Below are positions 53,760 through 63,420 of a DNA stretch of 64,000 nt, one piece after another. Below the pieces are notes generated by a model, which saw only the letters and a list, made by a program, of their open reading frames with translations, did not search any database and was not told the origin of the DNA. A program made the translations under genes and the position numbers. Source of the DNA: Dyella sp. ASV24 (GTDB lineage: Bacteria; Pseudomonadota; Gammaproteobacteria; Xanthomonadales; Rhodanobacteraceae); assembly GCF_016428905.1 (NCBI RefSeq), contig NZ_JAELTQ010000007.1, positions 20,397 through 84,396 of the forward strand. The letters run 5' to 3'. Position 1 is the stretch's first letter. Each line of letters starts with the position of its first letter.

Positions 53760-54833
53760 ATGATGCATGCGTGTTCTTCGTTGCTCAGCGCGATTGGCAT
53801 GACCGTGCCCATCGTTCAGTCGCCGATGGCCGGTGTTTCCTCGCCGGCCATGGCGGCGGCAGTCAGCAACGCCGGTGGGCTCGGTTCGCTGGGCGTGGGG
53901 GCGATGACGGCTGAGAAAGCGCGCGATGCTATTCACGCGTTTCGGCAGCTGAGCAAGGGGCCGCTCAACATCAACGTGTTTGCGCACCGACCCGCGCATG
54001 CGGATGCAGCGAAGGAGGCTGCGTGGCTCACAAGGCTGGCACCGGAGTTCAAGCGTTTTGGCGCAATGCCTCCGGCATCGCTCAAGGAGATCTACACCTC
54101 GTTCCTCGTCGATGAGGCCATGCTTGCGATGTTGGTGGCGGAGCGGCCCACCGTGGTCAGCTTTCACTTTGGCATCCCAAAGCCCGATCAGGTCAAGGCG
54201 TTGCACGATGCGGGTGTGTTTCTGATCGGATCGGCAACGAACGTGCAGGAGGCGAAAGCGCTCGAAGCCGCCGGCATGGATGCCATCGTTGCGCAGGGTT
54301 ATGAAGCGGGTGGGCACCGTGGCATGTTCGATCCCGACGCCGAAGATAGCCGGCTTGGCACGTTTGCGTTGACGCGCCTGCTGGTCGAGAACCTCAGTGT
54401 CCCCGTGATCGCTGCTGGCGGCATCATGGATGGCGCGGGCATAGCCGCCGTGTTGAAGCTTGGCGCCGCCGCGGCGCAACTGGGCACTGCTTTTGTAGCA
54501 ACGGACGAATCGCTGGCCGATGCGGGCTACCGCAAGGCATTGGCGAGCGACGCTGCGTACGCCACGGTGATGACGCGTGCGGTATCCGGCCGGCCGGCGC
54601 GCAGCCTGGCTAGCCTTTTCACACGGCTTGGTGCTTCCGTGCCGGACGCGGACGTACCGGATTACCCGATCTGCTACGACGCGGGCAAGGCGTTGAACGC
54701 GGCGGGGCGCGCCACCGGCGAGCCGGGTTATGGCGCGCATTGGGCGGGGCAGGGCGCGCCTCTCGCGAGGTCCATGTCCTCGCACGCCCTGATGGAAACC
54801 TTGATCGAGGAATGGCGGAAGGCGTCGATCTGA
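53760..54833 (+). CDS. Nitronate monooxygenase family protein
   Basis: 357 residues from the ATG at 53760 (AGGAG, 9 bp). FMN-dependent TIM-barrel enzyme oxidising alkyl nitronates such as propionate 3-nitronate: PIVQSPMAGVSSPAMAAAVS at the N-terminus, FHFGIPKPDQVKALHDAGV, GMDAIVAQGYEAGGHRG with the catalytic His in GGHRG, and the FMN phosphate site in IAAGGIMDGAGIAAVLKLGA. The length suits class I. Monocistronic; a 9-bp-stem hairpin follows at 54839-54864. Confidence 0.9.
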   Translation: MMHACSSLLSAIGMTVPIVQSPMAGVSSPAMAAAVSNAGGLGSLGVGAMTAEKARDAIHAFRQLSKGPLNINVFAHRPAHADAAKEAAWLTRLAPEFKRFGAMPPASLKEIYTSFLVDEAMLAMLVAERPTVVSFHFGIPKPDQVKALHDAGVFLIGSATNVQEAKALEAAGMDAIVAQGYEAGGHRGMFDPDAEDSRLGTFALTRLLVENLSVPVIAAGGIMDGAGIAAVLKLGAAAAQLGTAFVATDESLADAGYRKALASDAAYATVMTRAVSGRPARSLASLFTRLGASVPDADVPDYPICYDAGKALNAAGRATGEPGYGAHWAGQGAPLARSMSSHALMETLIEEWRKASI

Positions 54834-54838
54834 CACGG

Positions 54839-54864
54839 GCGGTCGCGCGATGCCACGCGACCGC
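54839..54864 (+). terminator. Hairpin after nitronate monooxygenase
   Basis: 9-bp stem GCGGTCGCG / CGCGACCGC (54839-54847 with 54856-54864) and an 8-nt loop. No U-tract. Confidence 0.45.
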
Positions 54865-54949
54865 GTTCAGTGGGAGCCAGCGGTCCTCGTGCTCATCGGT
54901 ATCGGAAAGGGCGCGGGGCAGTGCCGACTATGGGAGCTGCGTAATAGCG

Positions 54950-55321
54950 CTAGCGACTTGGCGCAGCATCCTCGGGTTGCGGCGTCCCGCTAAAACGCAC
55001 CGAGGCATCGAGCGGGCACATATAGGGCGCGATGGCATGCACGAGGTCTTCAGAGGCGTCAAAACATTTATCGAGCAAGCGAGTGAGCCGCCCGACACGA
55101 AGGTGTGGATCCCACGCTATTTGTTGATCCATCGGCCGGATATCACGGACGTCGAATGCGACCTGATCGAGGCCGGGTGCTCTCAGGCAGAACTGGTGGG
55201 CGAGGGGCTCGGCATCAGCTGCGTCACCACGTTTCAGGCGCAACTCCGCGACACTGAATTGCCATTCGCTGCCATGAAACACATGGAGCTCGTTATGTGG
55301 AATGAAATGGGCGCTGAGCAT
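54950..55321 (-). CDS. Hypothetical protein (123 aa)
   Basis: 123 residues from the ATG at 55321, which has a strong GGAGG six bases upstream on the minus strand. The sequence is a soluble mix of strands and helices (LSAHFIPHNELHVFHGSEWQ, LRLKRGDAADAEPL, LLDKCFDASEDLVHA) with no motif I recognise. An open frame on the opposite strand covers the same bases (up to 55402) and has comparable codon composition but no SD. The strand choice rests on the ribosome-binding site. Confidence 0.5.
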   Translation of the reverse strand: MLSAHFIPHNELHVFHGSEWQFSVAELRLKRGDAADAEPLAHQFCLRAPGLDQVAFDVRDIRPMDQQIAWDPHLRVGRLTRLLDKCFDASEDLVHAIAPYMCPLDASVRFSGTPQPEDAAPSR

Positions 55322-55494
55322 GGATGGCCTCCATCGATGCACCGTGCGCATAGGCTCGGTGGGTGGAAGCAGGGTGCCCCAGTGGGTGTGTGCAACCCAT
55401 AGGACTAGTCCTAAATTTGATCATCGTCGCGTTACGATGGATTTCACCCTTATGCCACGGGCCTGCACCCGGTTACGAATCGCGTTTCAAGTCG

Positions 55495-56460
55495 TCAGCG
55501 CTGGTTCCCCGGCTGCGTGTGGAACTGCCGCCGATAGCTGGCTGGCGAGATCGAAAATGTACGCGCGAAGTGCTGGCGAAATGACACGGTCGATCCGAAG
55601 CCCACATCCTCAGCGATCTGGTCGATCGAATGACGACTGGTCTCCAGCAGGCGCTGCGCTGCAGCCAGACGATGGTGGAGCAGCCACGGTATAACGGTGG
55701 TTCCCGTCTTCTTGCGGAAGTGGCGGCTGAACGTGCGCAGGCTCATACCCGCCCGATCGGCCAGTTGCTCAACGCAAAGCGGTTGTTGCAGGTGCGCAAT
55801 GGCCCAGTCGAGTGTCTTGCTCAGGGCGTCCGGAGCATCGTCCTTTTGGATAGGATTTTCGATGTACTGGGCTTGGTCGCCATGGCGTTGTGGCGCCACG
55901 ACCAGGCGTCGCGCGATGCGATTGGCGATGTCGGCGCCCAGGTCACGCCGTACCAGATGCAGGCAACAGTCGATGGCAGCCGCCGTGCCCGCGGAGGTGA
56001 GGATGTCGCCGTCGTCGACATAGATCGCATGGCGATCCAGCGTGACGTCGGGGTACGCACGCTCGAATTCATCCGCCCATGCCCAGTGTGTGGACACTGT
56101 CCGGCCGTCGAGAAGGCCGGCCTCCGCCAGCACGAACGTGCCCAGGCACAAGCCGACAATGCGGCTTCCCCTGGCATGTGCCCGCCGAAGCGCGCGCAAC
56201 ACGGTTTCCGGTGGGCGTTCGCCAGGGGTGCGCCAAGCGGGCACGATGATGGTATCGGCTAGCTTGAGCGAACCCAGACCGTGCTTCACCTCGATATCGA
56301 AGCCGGACATGGTGGCGATGCGCCCCCGCCGTTCGCCACAGATCAATAAGCGATAGCGCGGCACACCCAGCTTGAGCAGGTCGTCGCCAAACACGATGCA
56401 AGGAACAGAGAGGTGGAAGGGACTGATTCCATCGAACGCGATGACGGCAATGGTGTGCAT
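55495..56460 (-). CDS. GlxA-type AraC-family regulator (DJ-1/PfpI-HTH)
   Basis: 321 residues. The N-terminal ~190 residues are a DJ-1/PfpI amidase-like domain (HTIAVIAFDGISPFHLSVPC; nucleophile-elbow region IVGLCLGTFVLAEAG with Cys). The C-terminal ~100 residues have two AraC helix-turn-helices (LADRAGMSLRTFSRHFRKKT and IDQIAEDVGFGSTVSFRQHF). FtrA/GlxA-like regulators sense small metabolites. It is divergent, with a 129-bp gap, from a cysteine hydrolase it probably controls. Confidence 0.9.
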   Translation of the reverse strand: MHTIAVIAFDGISPFHLSVPCIVFGDDLLKLGVPRYRLLICGERRGRIATMSGFDIEVKHGLGSLKLADTIIVPAWRTPGERPPETVLRALRRAHARGSRIVGLCLGTFVLAEAGLLDGRTVSTHWAWADEFERAYPDVTLDRHAIYVDDGDILTSAGTAAAIDCCLHLVRRDLGADIANRIARRLVVAPQRHGDQAQYIENPIQKDDAPDALSKTLDWAIAHLQQPLCVEQLADRAGMSLRTFSRHFRKKTGTTVIPWLLHHRLAAAQRLLETSRHSIDQIAEDVGFGSTVSFRQHFARTFSISPASYRRQFHTQPGNQR

Positions 56461-56589
56461 GGGAACCGGCGGGTACGGAAGCGGGATCGGGTTGGCCGAA
56501 ATCTATCATAGGTTGTCATTCAGGCCACTTTTGGGCGGTGCGCCAAATGCGGAACATGGCTGCACCCCATCTTCCGACAGGAGAAAACC

Positions 56590-57216
56590 ATGACGCATCC
56601 CACGATCCGCACCATGGCCGGTGCCGGCGCACCGGCGACGCTGGCGCCGAGCCGCACCGCGCTGCTGGTGATCGACTTTCAGAATGAATATTTCGCCGGC
56701 CGCATGCCGATTCCCGATGGCGACGCGGCTTTGAGTAACGCACAGCGCCTGATTGCCCATGCGGATGAGGCAGGCATGGCGGTGTATCACGTGCGGCACG
56801 TGACGCCACCGGGCAGCCCAGTCTTCGCGGAGGACAGCGATACCGCCGCCTTCCATGCCGACCTGCAGCCTGCCGCGCATCACCATGTGGTGACGAAGTC
56901 ATCCGTGAGCGTATTTCCCACGACGGATATCGACCGTCAGCTGAAACAGGCGGGCATCGACACGCTGGTAATCACGGGTCTCATGACGCACGCCTGCGTT
57001 GCCGGTGCAGCGCGTGACGCCGTGCCGCTTGGCTACGGTGTGATGGTGGTGGCGGACGCGTGCGCCACGCGCGACCTCGACACAGCTGGCGGACAGACCG
57101 TAACGCACGCGTCCCTACATCAGGCGGCGTTGGCCACCATCGACGATACCTTCGGCGACATCCTCAGCACGGATGCGTTGATCGCGCTGCCGCTGCGGGA
57201 TGCGTCTCCCGCCTGA
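56590..57216 (+). CDS. Isochorismatase-family cysteine hydrolase
   Basis: 208 residues, GACAGGAG upstream. Catalytic triad visible: Asp in LLVIDFQNEYF, Lys in VVTKSSVSVF, Cys in GLMTHACVAGAARDA. These enzymes hydrolyse amides or enol ethers such as isochorismate, nicotinamide or carbamoyl compounds; the substrate is not determinable. Divergent from the DJ-1/AraC regulator, a common arrangement. Convergent with the kinase gene downstream. Confidence 0.88.
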   Translation: MTHPTIRTMAGAGAPATLAPSRTALLVIDFQNEYFAGRMPIPDGDAALSNAQRLIAHADEAGMAVYHVRHVTPPGSPVFAEDSDTAAFHADLQPAAHHHVVTKSSVSVFPTTDIDRQLKQAGIDTLVITGLMTHACVAGAARDAVPLGYGVMVVADACATRDLDTAGGQTVTHASLHQAALATIDDTFGDILSTDALIALPLRDASPA

Positions 57217-57250
57217 CGGCCGCGGGCCGCATACCCATGGGGAAGGGGGC

Positions 57251-60058
57251 TTACTGGCGCTTGCCAGTTGTGCCGGCAAGCAGTCGCATGGCCGTCTCGC
57301 GGTCGGTGTTCGGGCCGGCCTCCGCCCTGGTCAGCATCACGCGGGCGTCGGTGCGAAGGTTTTCGGCACTGGTCTTGTCGCGCAATGCGGTATCGACCTG
57401 CGCAAGGTCGGCTTCAATGCGCGCAATAAGTACGCTGGTGTTCGGATCATCGGCATGGGCAGCAGTCAAGGCAGCGTCAAGTTGGGTAGCTGCCTCCCTG
57501 TTGCGGCCTAGCTGTTGCAAGGCATCCGCGTACACGATGCGTGCGCGGATCGCCTTCTCCGAGCGTTCGTCGTCCAGCGCGGCATAGATGTCCACGGCCT
57601 GGGAGCCGAATGTCACCGCGTGTTCGTAGTCACCCATGGCCGCCATCAACTCCGCTTTCGCGGTAAGCGCAAAGGCCGTGTCCGGGTGCACGTCACGATA
57701 GCGCTGCCTGGCCTCGGTCAACGCGTTGTCCGCTTCCGCTCGTGCTTCATCAAGATGCCCGTTGGCGATAAGCATCTCGGCAAGATAGGTGTGGTCGTAA
57801 CCGCGCCCGTTATCGACATAGTCCACGCCAAGTTGGCGTTGCCTGCGCTCGATGGCATCGCGCATGCCGGCCTCTGCCTCGGCATACGCACCTTGGCGGA
57901 AGCGGAGTTTTGCAATGTTGCTGATGCTGATCGCTTCGGTGGGTACCGAGGCGGGTTTTAGCGCCTGGTCCATGGCGATCGATTGGGTGTAGAAGGCCAA
58001 GGCTTCATTAAGCCTTCCCTCTTGCATATAGACGGCTGCAAGATCGTTCAAATGCCATGCGGTATGCGCATTCGGGTGCGTGTATGCGCTGGCGTCGATG
58101 GCCAGCGCGTCGCGCATGAGCTGTTCACTTTCGCCATAGCGGCCCAGCCGGGTCAGTGCTGCGGAAAGCAAGGTCATGGCATCGGCGACATCGGCATGGT
58201 GTGCGCCGAGGTGGCTGCGTTTGCGGGCCAGCGCTTCGCGCAGCAAGGGCTCGGCTCGCTCCGGTCGGCCAGCGTCCCCGTATATCCAGCCCAGATTCAA
58301 CACGGCTTCGGTCAAGGCTTCGCTGTCGTTCGGAAGAACACGGCGTGCCAACGCCACATCCTGCTCACCGATGGTGATCGCTTTGGCCGACTCGCCGATG
58401 CGCTCGTCCAGGCCGGCCAGCCACGCGAGAGCCTGTACGGCTTCCGGCGAGCCTCGCTCGGGCCCGGTCTCAAAGGTGTCGACGGCATGCTGCAATCGTG
58501 CGGTGGCTTCGCGTACGCGACCGAGTTCATCGGCTTCCTTGGCGAGCAGATACTCGATGTGCATCGTGCGCCGGTCAGTGGCGCCAAATTGCGCATTGGC
58601 CAGCGTTGCTGCTTCCTCCAATGGCTGCCATGCGCGCTCGGGATGGCCGCTGCGGCGTTCAAGGTCGCCGACCAGCGCGAGAATTTCTGCGCGCAGCGCC
58701 GGCTGCAAGGCGAAATCCCGATCGGCGCGCTCGCGTCCGCGTGCGAGCAGCTCTTCGGCCGTTTCATTCGACTCGGTACCGTGCGTGGCGCTGTCGAACA
58801 GCTCTTCCATAAAGGTTTTGAGGGCATCCGCACGCTGGGCTTCACCGGAAGCGGCCACCGCTTGCGCTTGCGCGTCCCGCGCGGCGTGACGCGCAAGCCG
58901 GGCTTCGTGCAGGCCGATCACCGTGGCGCCCGCAAGCAATAGGGCGGTGACCATGCCGATGGAGACGGCAAGTGTGTGGCGCTTGGCGAACGTCAGCGCA
59001 CGGTAGGCTAGCGTGTCCGTCCTGGCCTGCAAGGGTTTGCCGTCGAGATAACGCTGGATATCCGCGCCCAGGGCCGCCGCACTCGCGTAGCGGCGCGCGG
59101 GATCAAGGCGTGTGGCCTCCTGCACAATGGCGTGGAGGTCCACGCCAAGCGTTCGCCGCAAGGCGTCGTCATCGAAAACGGATGCTTTCACATGGGCATC
59201 GTCACCGCGATGCGGTTGCTGATCGCTGAGCAGTTCGGCGAGCAGTACGCCCAGGGCGTAAACATCAATGGCCGTGGTGGCGATATCGCCTGCCAGTTGT
59301 TCGGGGGCCGCGTACGAACGGGTAAGGCGGCGCGCTTCAGTGCGCGTGCGCTCGCCGTCGCCCGTGAGCAGTTTCGCGATGCCGAAATCCACCAGCTTGA
59401 CGCACCCATCCGCACCGACAAGCACGTTGTTCGGCTTCAAATCACGATGCACGATCAGGTTGCGGTGCGCATGGTCGACGGCAGAGCACACGTCCAGGAA
59501 CAGGCCAAGCCGCTCGCGCAAGGACAAGCCACGCAGCGCGCAGTGCGACACCAGGTCGTCACCGGCAACGAACTCGAGTGCGAGGAAGGGTGTGCCTGAG
59601 GGGGAGAAGCCCGCATCCAGGAGTTGCGCGATATGTGGATGCTGCAATCGGGCAAGAATGCGTTGCTCGCGCAGAAAGCGCCGTCGCTCATCGGCATCAT
59701 GCACGTCGATGCGCAGCAGCTTCAACGCGACCGTCTGCGGGCCGCCAGGTAGTTCACGCTCCGCTTCGAACACGCTGGCCATGCCGCCAGCGCCGACAAA
59801 ACGGAGTATGCGATAACCATCGATGGTCGGCAGGGTATCGGCCTGCTCATCCGCGAGCGTCGGCAGCCATTGCTCCATGCCACGCTCCAGCGCCTCCACG
59901 CCGGAGGCGTTGTCGAGAGCCTGCGCCACCAGTACGCGCAACGTGGCGTCATGGCAGTGTTTGCGCAGCCATTCGATCCGCTTGTCGGCGGGCACGTCGA
60001 ACAGCTGATCAATCAGCGGTTCGATCTCATGCCATCGTTCGGCGAAGGCGGAGTTCAT
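57251..60058 (-). CDS. Transmembrane Ser/Thr protein kinase with TPR periplasmic domain
   Basis: 935 residues. Kinase domain ~80-345: glycine loop IDGYRILRFVGAGGMASVFEA, ATP-binding Lys in VALKLLRID, catalytic HRDLKPNNVL, DFG in VKLVDFGIAKL. A juxtamembrane TM helix near residues 370-390 (LAVSIGMVTALLLAGATVIG) is followed by a coiled-coil stretch and about ten TPR-like repeats (e.g. NLGWIYGDAGRPERAEPLLR). PknB-like, Hanks-type. Lies 66 bp downstream of an ECF sigma factor gene on the same strand; such pairs are common in Xanthomonadales and the kinase may control that sigma factor. Confidence 0.92.
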   Translation of the reverse strand: MNSAFAERWHEIEPLIDQLFDVPADKRIEWLRKHCHDATLRVLVAQALDNASGVEALERGMEQWLPTLADEQADTLPTIDGYRILRFVGAGGMASVFEAERELPGGPQTVALKLLRIDVHDADERRRFLREQRILARLQHPHIAQLLDAGFSPSGTPFLALEFVAGDDLVSHCALRGLSLRERLGLFLDVCSAVDHAHRNLIVHRDLKPNNVLVGADGCVKLVDFGIAKLLTGDGERTRTEARRLTRSYAAPEQLAGDIATTAIDVYALGVLLAELLSDQQPHRGDDAHVKASVFDDDALRRTLGVDLHAIVQEATRLDPARRYASAAALGADIQRYLDGKPLQARTDTLAYRALTFAKRHTLAVSIGMVTALLLAGATVIGLHEARLARHAARDAQAQAVAASGEAQRADALKTFMEELFDSATHGTESNETAEELLARGRERADRDFALQPALRAEILALVGDLERRSGHPERAWQPLEEAATLANAQFGATDRRTMHIEYLLAKEADELGRVREATARLQHAVDTFETGPERGSPEAVQALAWLAGLDERIGESAKAITIGEQDVALARRVLPNDSEALTEAVLNLGWIYGDAGRPERAEPLLREALARKRSHLGAHHADVADAMTLLSAALTRLGRYGESEQLMRDALAIDASAYTHPNAHTAWHLNDLAAVYMQEGRLNEALAFYTQSIAMDQALKPASVPTEAISISNIAKLRFRQGAYAEAEAGMRDAIERRQRQLGVDYVDNGRGYDHTYLAEMLIANGHLDEARAEADNALTEARQRYRDVHPDTAFALTAKAELMAAMGDYEHAVTFGSQAVDIYAALDDERSEKAIRARIVYADALQQLGRNREAATQLDAALTAAHADDPNTSVLIARIEADLAQVDTALRDKTSAENLRTDARVMLTRAEAGPNTDRETAMRLLAGTTGKRQ

Positions 60059-60124
60059 GGGCGGGACGGGTTTCTCAACGGATATAACCCTATAGCGTAT
60101 TCAATGGGCAGATTGCGACATCGC

Positions 60125-60670
60125 TTACGCATCGGGCATCAGGCAGGCTGCCAGGAAGGTGCGCGCCTTGAGCCAGTCGCGCTCCACCGTGCGTGCGGTG
60201 ACGTCCAGTGCCTCGGCGATTTCCGGGCTCGATAGATCCGCAAACAGGCGCAGCTCGGCGACACGGGCGAGGCGAGCATCGGTGGCGGCCAGCCGGGTCA
60301 ACGCCTCGTCGATGGCAAGCACGTCGATGATGTCCGCCGAGTCCTGTGGAGCGGTTAGTTCGGGTGCCTGCCGTTTCTGAGCCTTGCGCCGCCGCGCGTG
60401 GTCGATCAGCAGATGGCGCATCACACGGCTCATGTACGCGTACAGGTGCGCGCGGTCGGCAAACGCCAATTCGTCGCTGGCGATCAGTTTCAGGTAGGCC
60501 TCGTGAACCAGCGCGGTGGTTTCCAGCGTGTGCGCAGGTTCGCGCGCGCGCTGGTGCTGCGCAAGGCGACGCAGGGTCGTGTAGATCCGCGGGATCAAAG
60601 TGTCGAATGCTGTGGCATCGCCGTTGGCGGCACGCGAAAGCACCTGGGTGATCTGCGGCTCCGCGTTCAT
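60125..60670 (-). CDS. ECF-type RNA polymerase sigma factor
   Basis: 181 residues from the ATG at 60670 (AAGGAAGG upstream). Sigma region 2 (FDTLIPRIYTTLRRLAQHQR, AYMSRVMRHLLIDHARRRKA) and region 4 (RVAELRLFADLSSPEIAEAL, TARTVERDWLKARTFL) are clear. The ALVHEAYLKL motif and spacing match the TIGR02999 group (sigma-70 ECF associated with Ser/Thr kinases). No anti-sigma factor gene is seen; the adjacent kinase may fill that role. First gene of the sigma-kinase operon. Confidence 0.92.
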   Translation of the reverse strand: MNAEPQITQVLSRAANGDATAFDTLIPRIYTTLRRLAQHQRAREPAHTLETTALVHEAYLKLIASDELAFADRAHLYAYMSRVMRHLLIDHARRRKAQKRQAPELTAPQDSADIIDVLAIDEALTRLAATDARLARVAELRLFADLSSPEIAEALDVTARTVERDWLKARTFLAACLMPDA

Positions 60671-60802
60671 GTGTGTCGACCTTCCTTTGGCCGTGTCGGT
60701 ATCCAACTCCCTTTTGCGCTGTAAAGGGAGATGGCGAAATTCGGAACGACCACAAACCCAGGGAATGCCATCACCCGTCGCATCCAAGAGAGGATAGAAG
60801 TC

Positions 60803-61741
60803 ATGTCGAATCATCGCGCTACGTACGGCCGACTCACAAGGGCCGCAGTCGCTTTCGGGCTAGCCTTCGCCAGCCTTGCGGGTGTTGCTTTCGCCGACGA
60901 CGGTAACGCCATCACGCCCGGCAGCTATACCTATCAGTCGCTCGATTATCCCGGCTCATCACAAACCATCTACTGGGGCATCAACGATTTCGGTGATCTG
61001 GGTGGCCAGTTTGCGCTCAACGGCGGCACTGCGCATGCCATGGTGTATCGCCACGGTCGTTTCGAATTGCTCGACCCGGCGATGTTAGGCACCTACTTCA
61101 GTGCGGCGGGCGGTCCCAACGATCTGGGTAACACTTACGGCGGCTATGCGGATGCAACCGGCGCGCAGCATGGCTTTGTGATCAACGGCAAGCGTTTCGA
61201 AACGGTGGACTTCCCCGGCCATCTCAACTCGAACGTGGACGGCTACAACGAGTTCGGCACCATCCTGGGTGTGTACTGGGATGCTGATGGCGCGTTCCAC
61301 GGCATTCTGCGTCGCGGGCACGGTTGGGACACGCCGTTTGATGTGGCAGGTGCCGCCGAAACGTATCCGTTGGGTATCAATGACCTCAACCAGTCCGTGG
61401 GCTATTGGGACACCAATCCGAAAGCGCCCCAACCGCACGGCTTTTATCGCGACGCGAACGGGACGATCACCACGATCGACGTGCCCGGCGCCAGCAATAC
61501 GGTGGTTTTTGCCATCAATGACGTTGGGCAGATCGCCGGCTATTTCTGGGGCGCGACGGGCCCCATGCATTCCTTCATCCTGCAGGACGGCAAGTTCATC
61601 CAGCTCGATATGCCGGGCTCGACCGGTACAGCGGTGACCACCATCAACAATTTTGGCGTGGTGTCCGGTTACTACCGTGATGCGAATCATCAGGACCACG
61701 GCTTCATCGCTACGCCGACGGCGCTGTCGCATCCACACTGA
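60803..61741 (+). CDS. Secreted HAF-type extracellular repeat protein
   Basis: 312 residues from the ATG at 60803 with AGAGGA upstream. Signal peptide (RAAVAFGLAFASLAGVAFAD). The mature part has at least five ~45-residue repeats of the HAF type built around IND-x-G-x-x-x-G-x-F/Y (GINDFGDLGGQF, GINDLNQSVGYWD, AINDVGQIAGYFWG, TINNFGVVSGYYRD) alternating with HGF/HAM strands, which predicts a beta-propeller. Function unknown; possibly a surface protein. Divergent from the sigma-kinase operon, so a candidate target of that sigma factor. Confidence 0.82.
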   Translation: MSNHRATYGRLTRAAVAFGLAFASLAGVAFADDGNAITPGSYTYQSLDYPGSSQTIYWGINDFGDLGGQFALNGGTAHAMVYRHGRFELLDPAMLGTYFSAAGGPNDLGNTYGGYADATGAQHGFVINGKRFETVDFPGHLNSNVDGYNEFGTILGVYWDADGAFHGILRRGHGWDTPFDVAGAAETYPLGINDLNQSVGYWDTNPKAPQPHGFYRDANGTITTIDVPGASNTVVFAINDVGQIAGYFWGATGPMHSFILQDGKFIQLDMPGSTGTAVTTINNFGVVSGYYRDANHQDHGFIATPTALSHPH

Positions 61742-61752
61742 GCGGGAAGAGG

Positions 61753-61782
61753 GCTCCGCAGGGACGCGGAGCTTTCTTTTTT
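61753..61782 (+). terminator. Rho-independent terminator of the HAF gene
   Basis: Stem GCTCCGC / GCGGAGC (61753-61759 with 61766-61772), loop AGGGAC, followed by TTTCTTTTTT. Confidence 0.85.
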
Positions 61783-61800
61783 ATCGGTGAGACTCGTCAT

Positions 61801-61833
61801 GATCCATCGCCGACATTCCGTCGGCGATGGATC
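61801..61833 (-). terminator. Hairpin downstream of frmA
   Basis: 14-bp perfect stem 61801-61814 with 61820-61833 and loop ATTCC, 10 bp after the frmA stop on the minus strand. No U-tract. Confidence 0.55.
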
Positions 61834-61842
61834 GTTCGCGCA

Positions 61843-63292
<1,450 letters not shown>

Positions 63293-63307
63293 GCCGATGC
63301 CTCGCCT

Positions 63308-63350
63308 ATACTGGGGTGGGGTATATATATCACATACTCCCCGATAGTAT
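63308..63350 (-). promoter_or_regulatory. Two FrmR/CsoR-type operator sites
   Basis: ATACTGGGGTGGGGTAT (63308-63324) and ATACTCCCCGATAGTAT (63334-63350) each have ATAC/GTAT ends around a G/C run, the form known for CsoR-RcnR-FrmR operators. Centre spacing 26 bp, 16 bp upstream of the frmR start. They flank an AT-rich TATATATATCAC segment likely to contain the -10 element. Confidence 0.7.
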
Positions 63351-63420
63351 GTTTCCGGGTGGAGCTTTCAGGCGAAAACGCCGCCGCACCCATGGTTCAC
63401 CATGGCGTGCGAAGCAGTTG

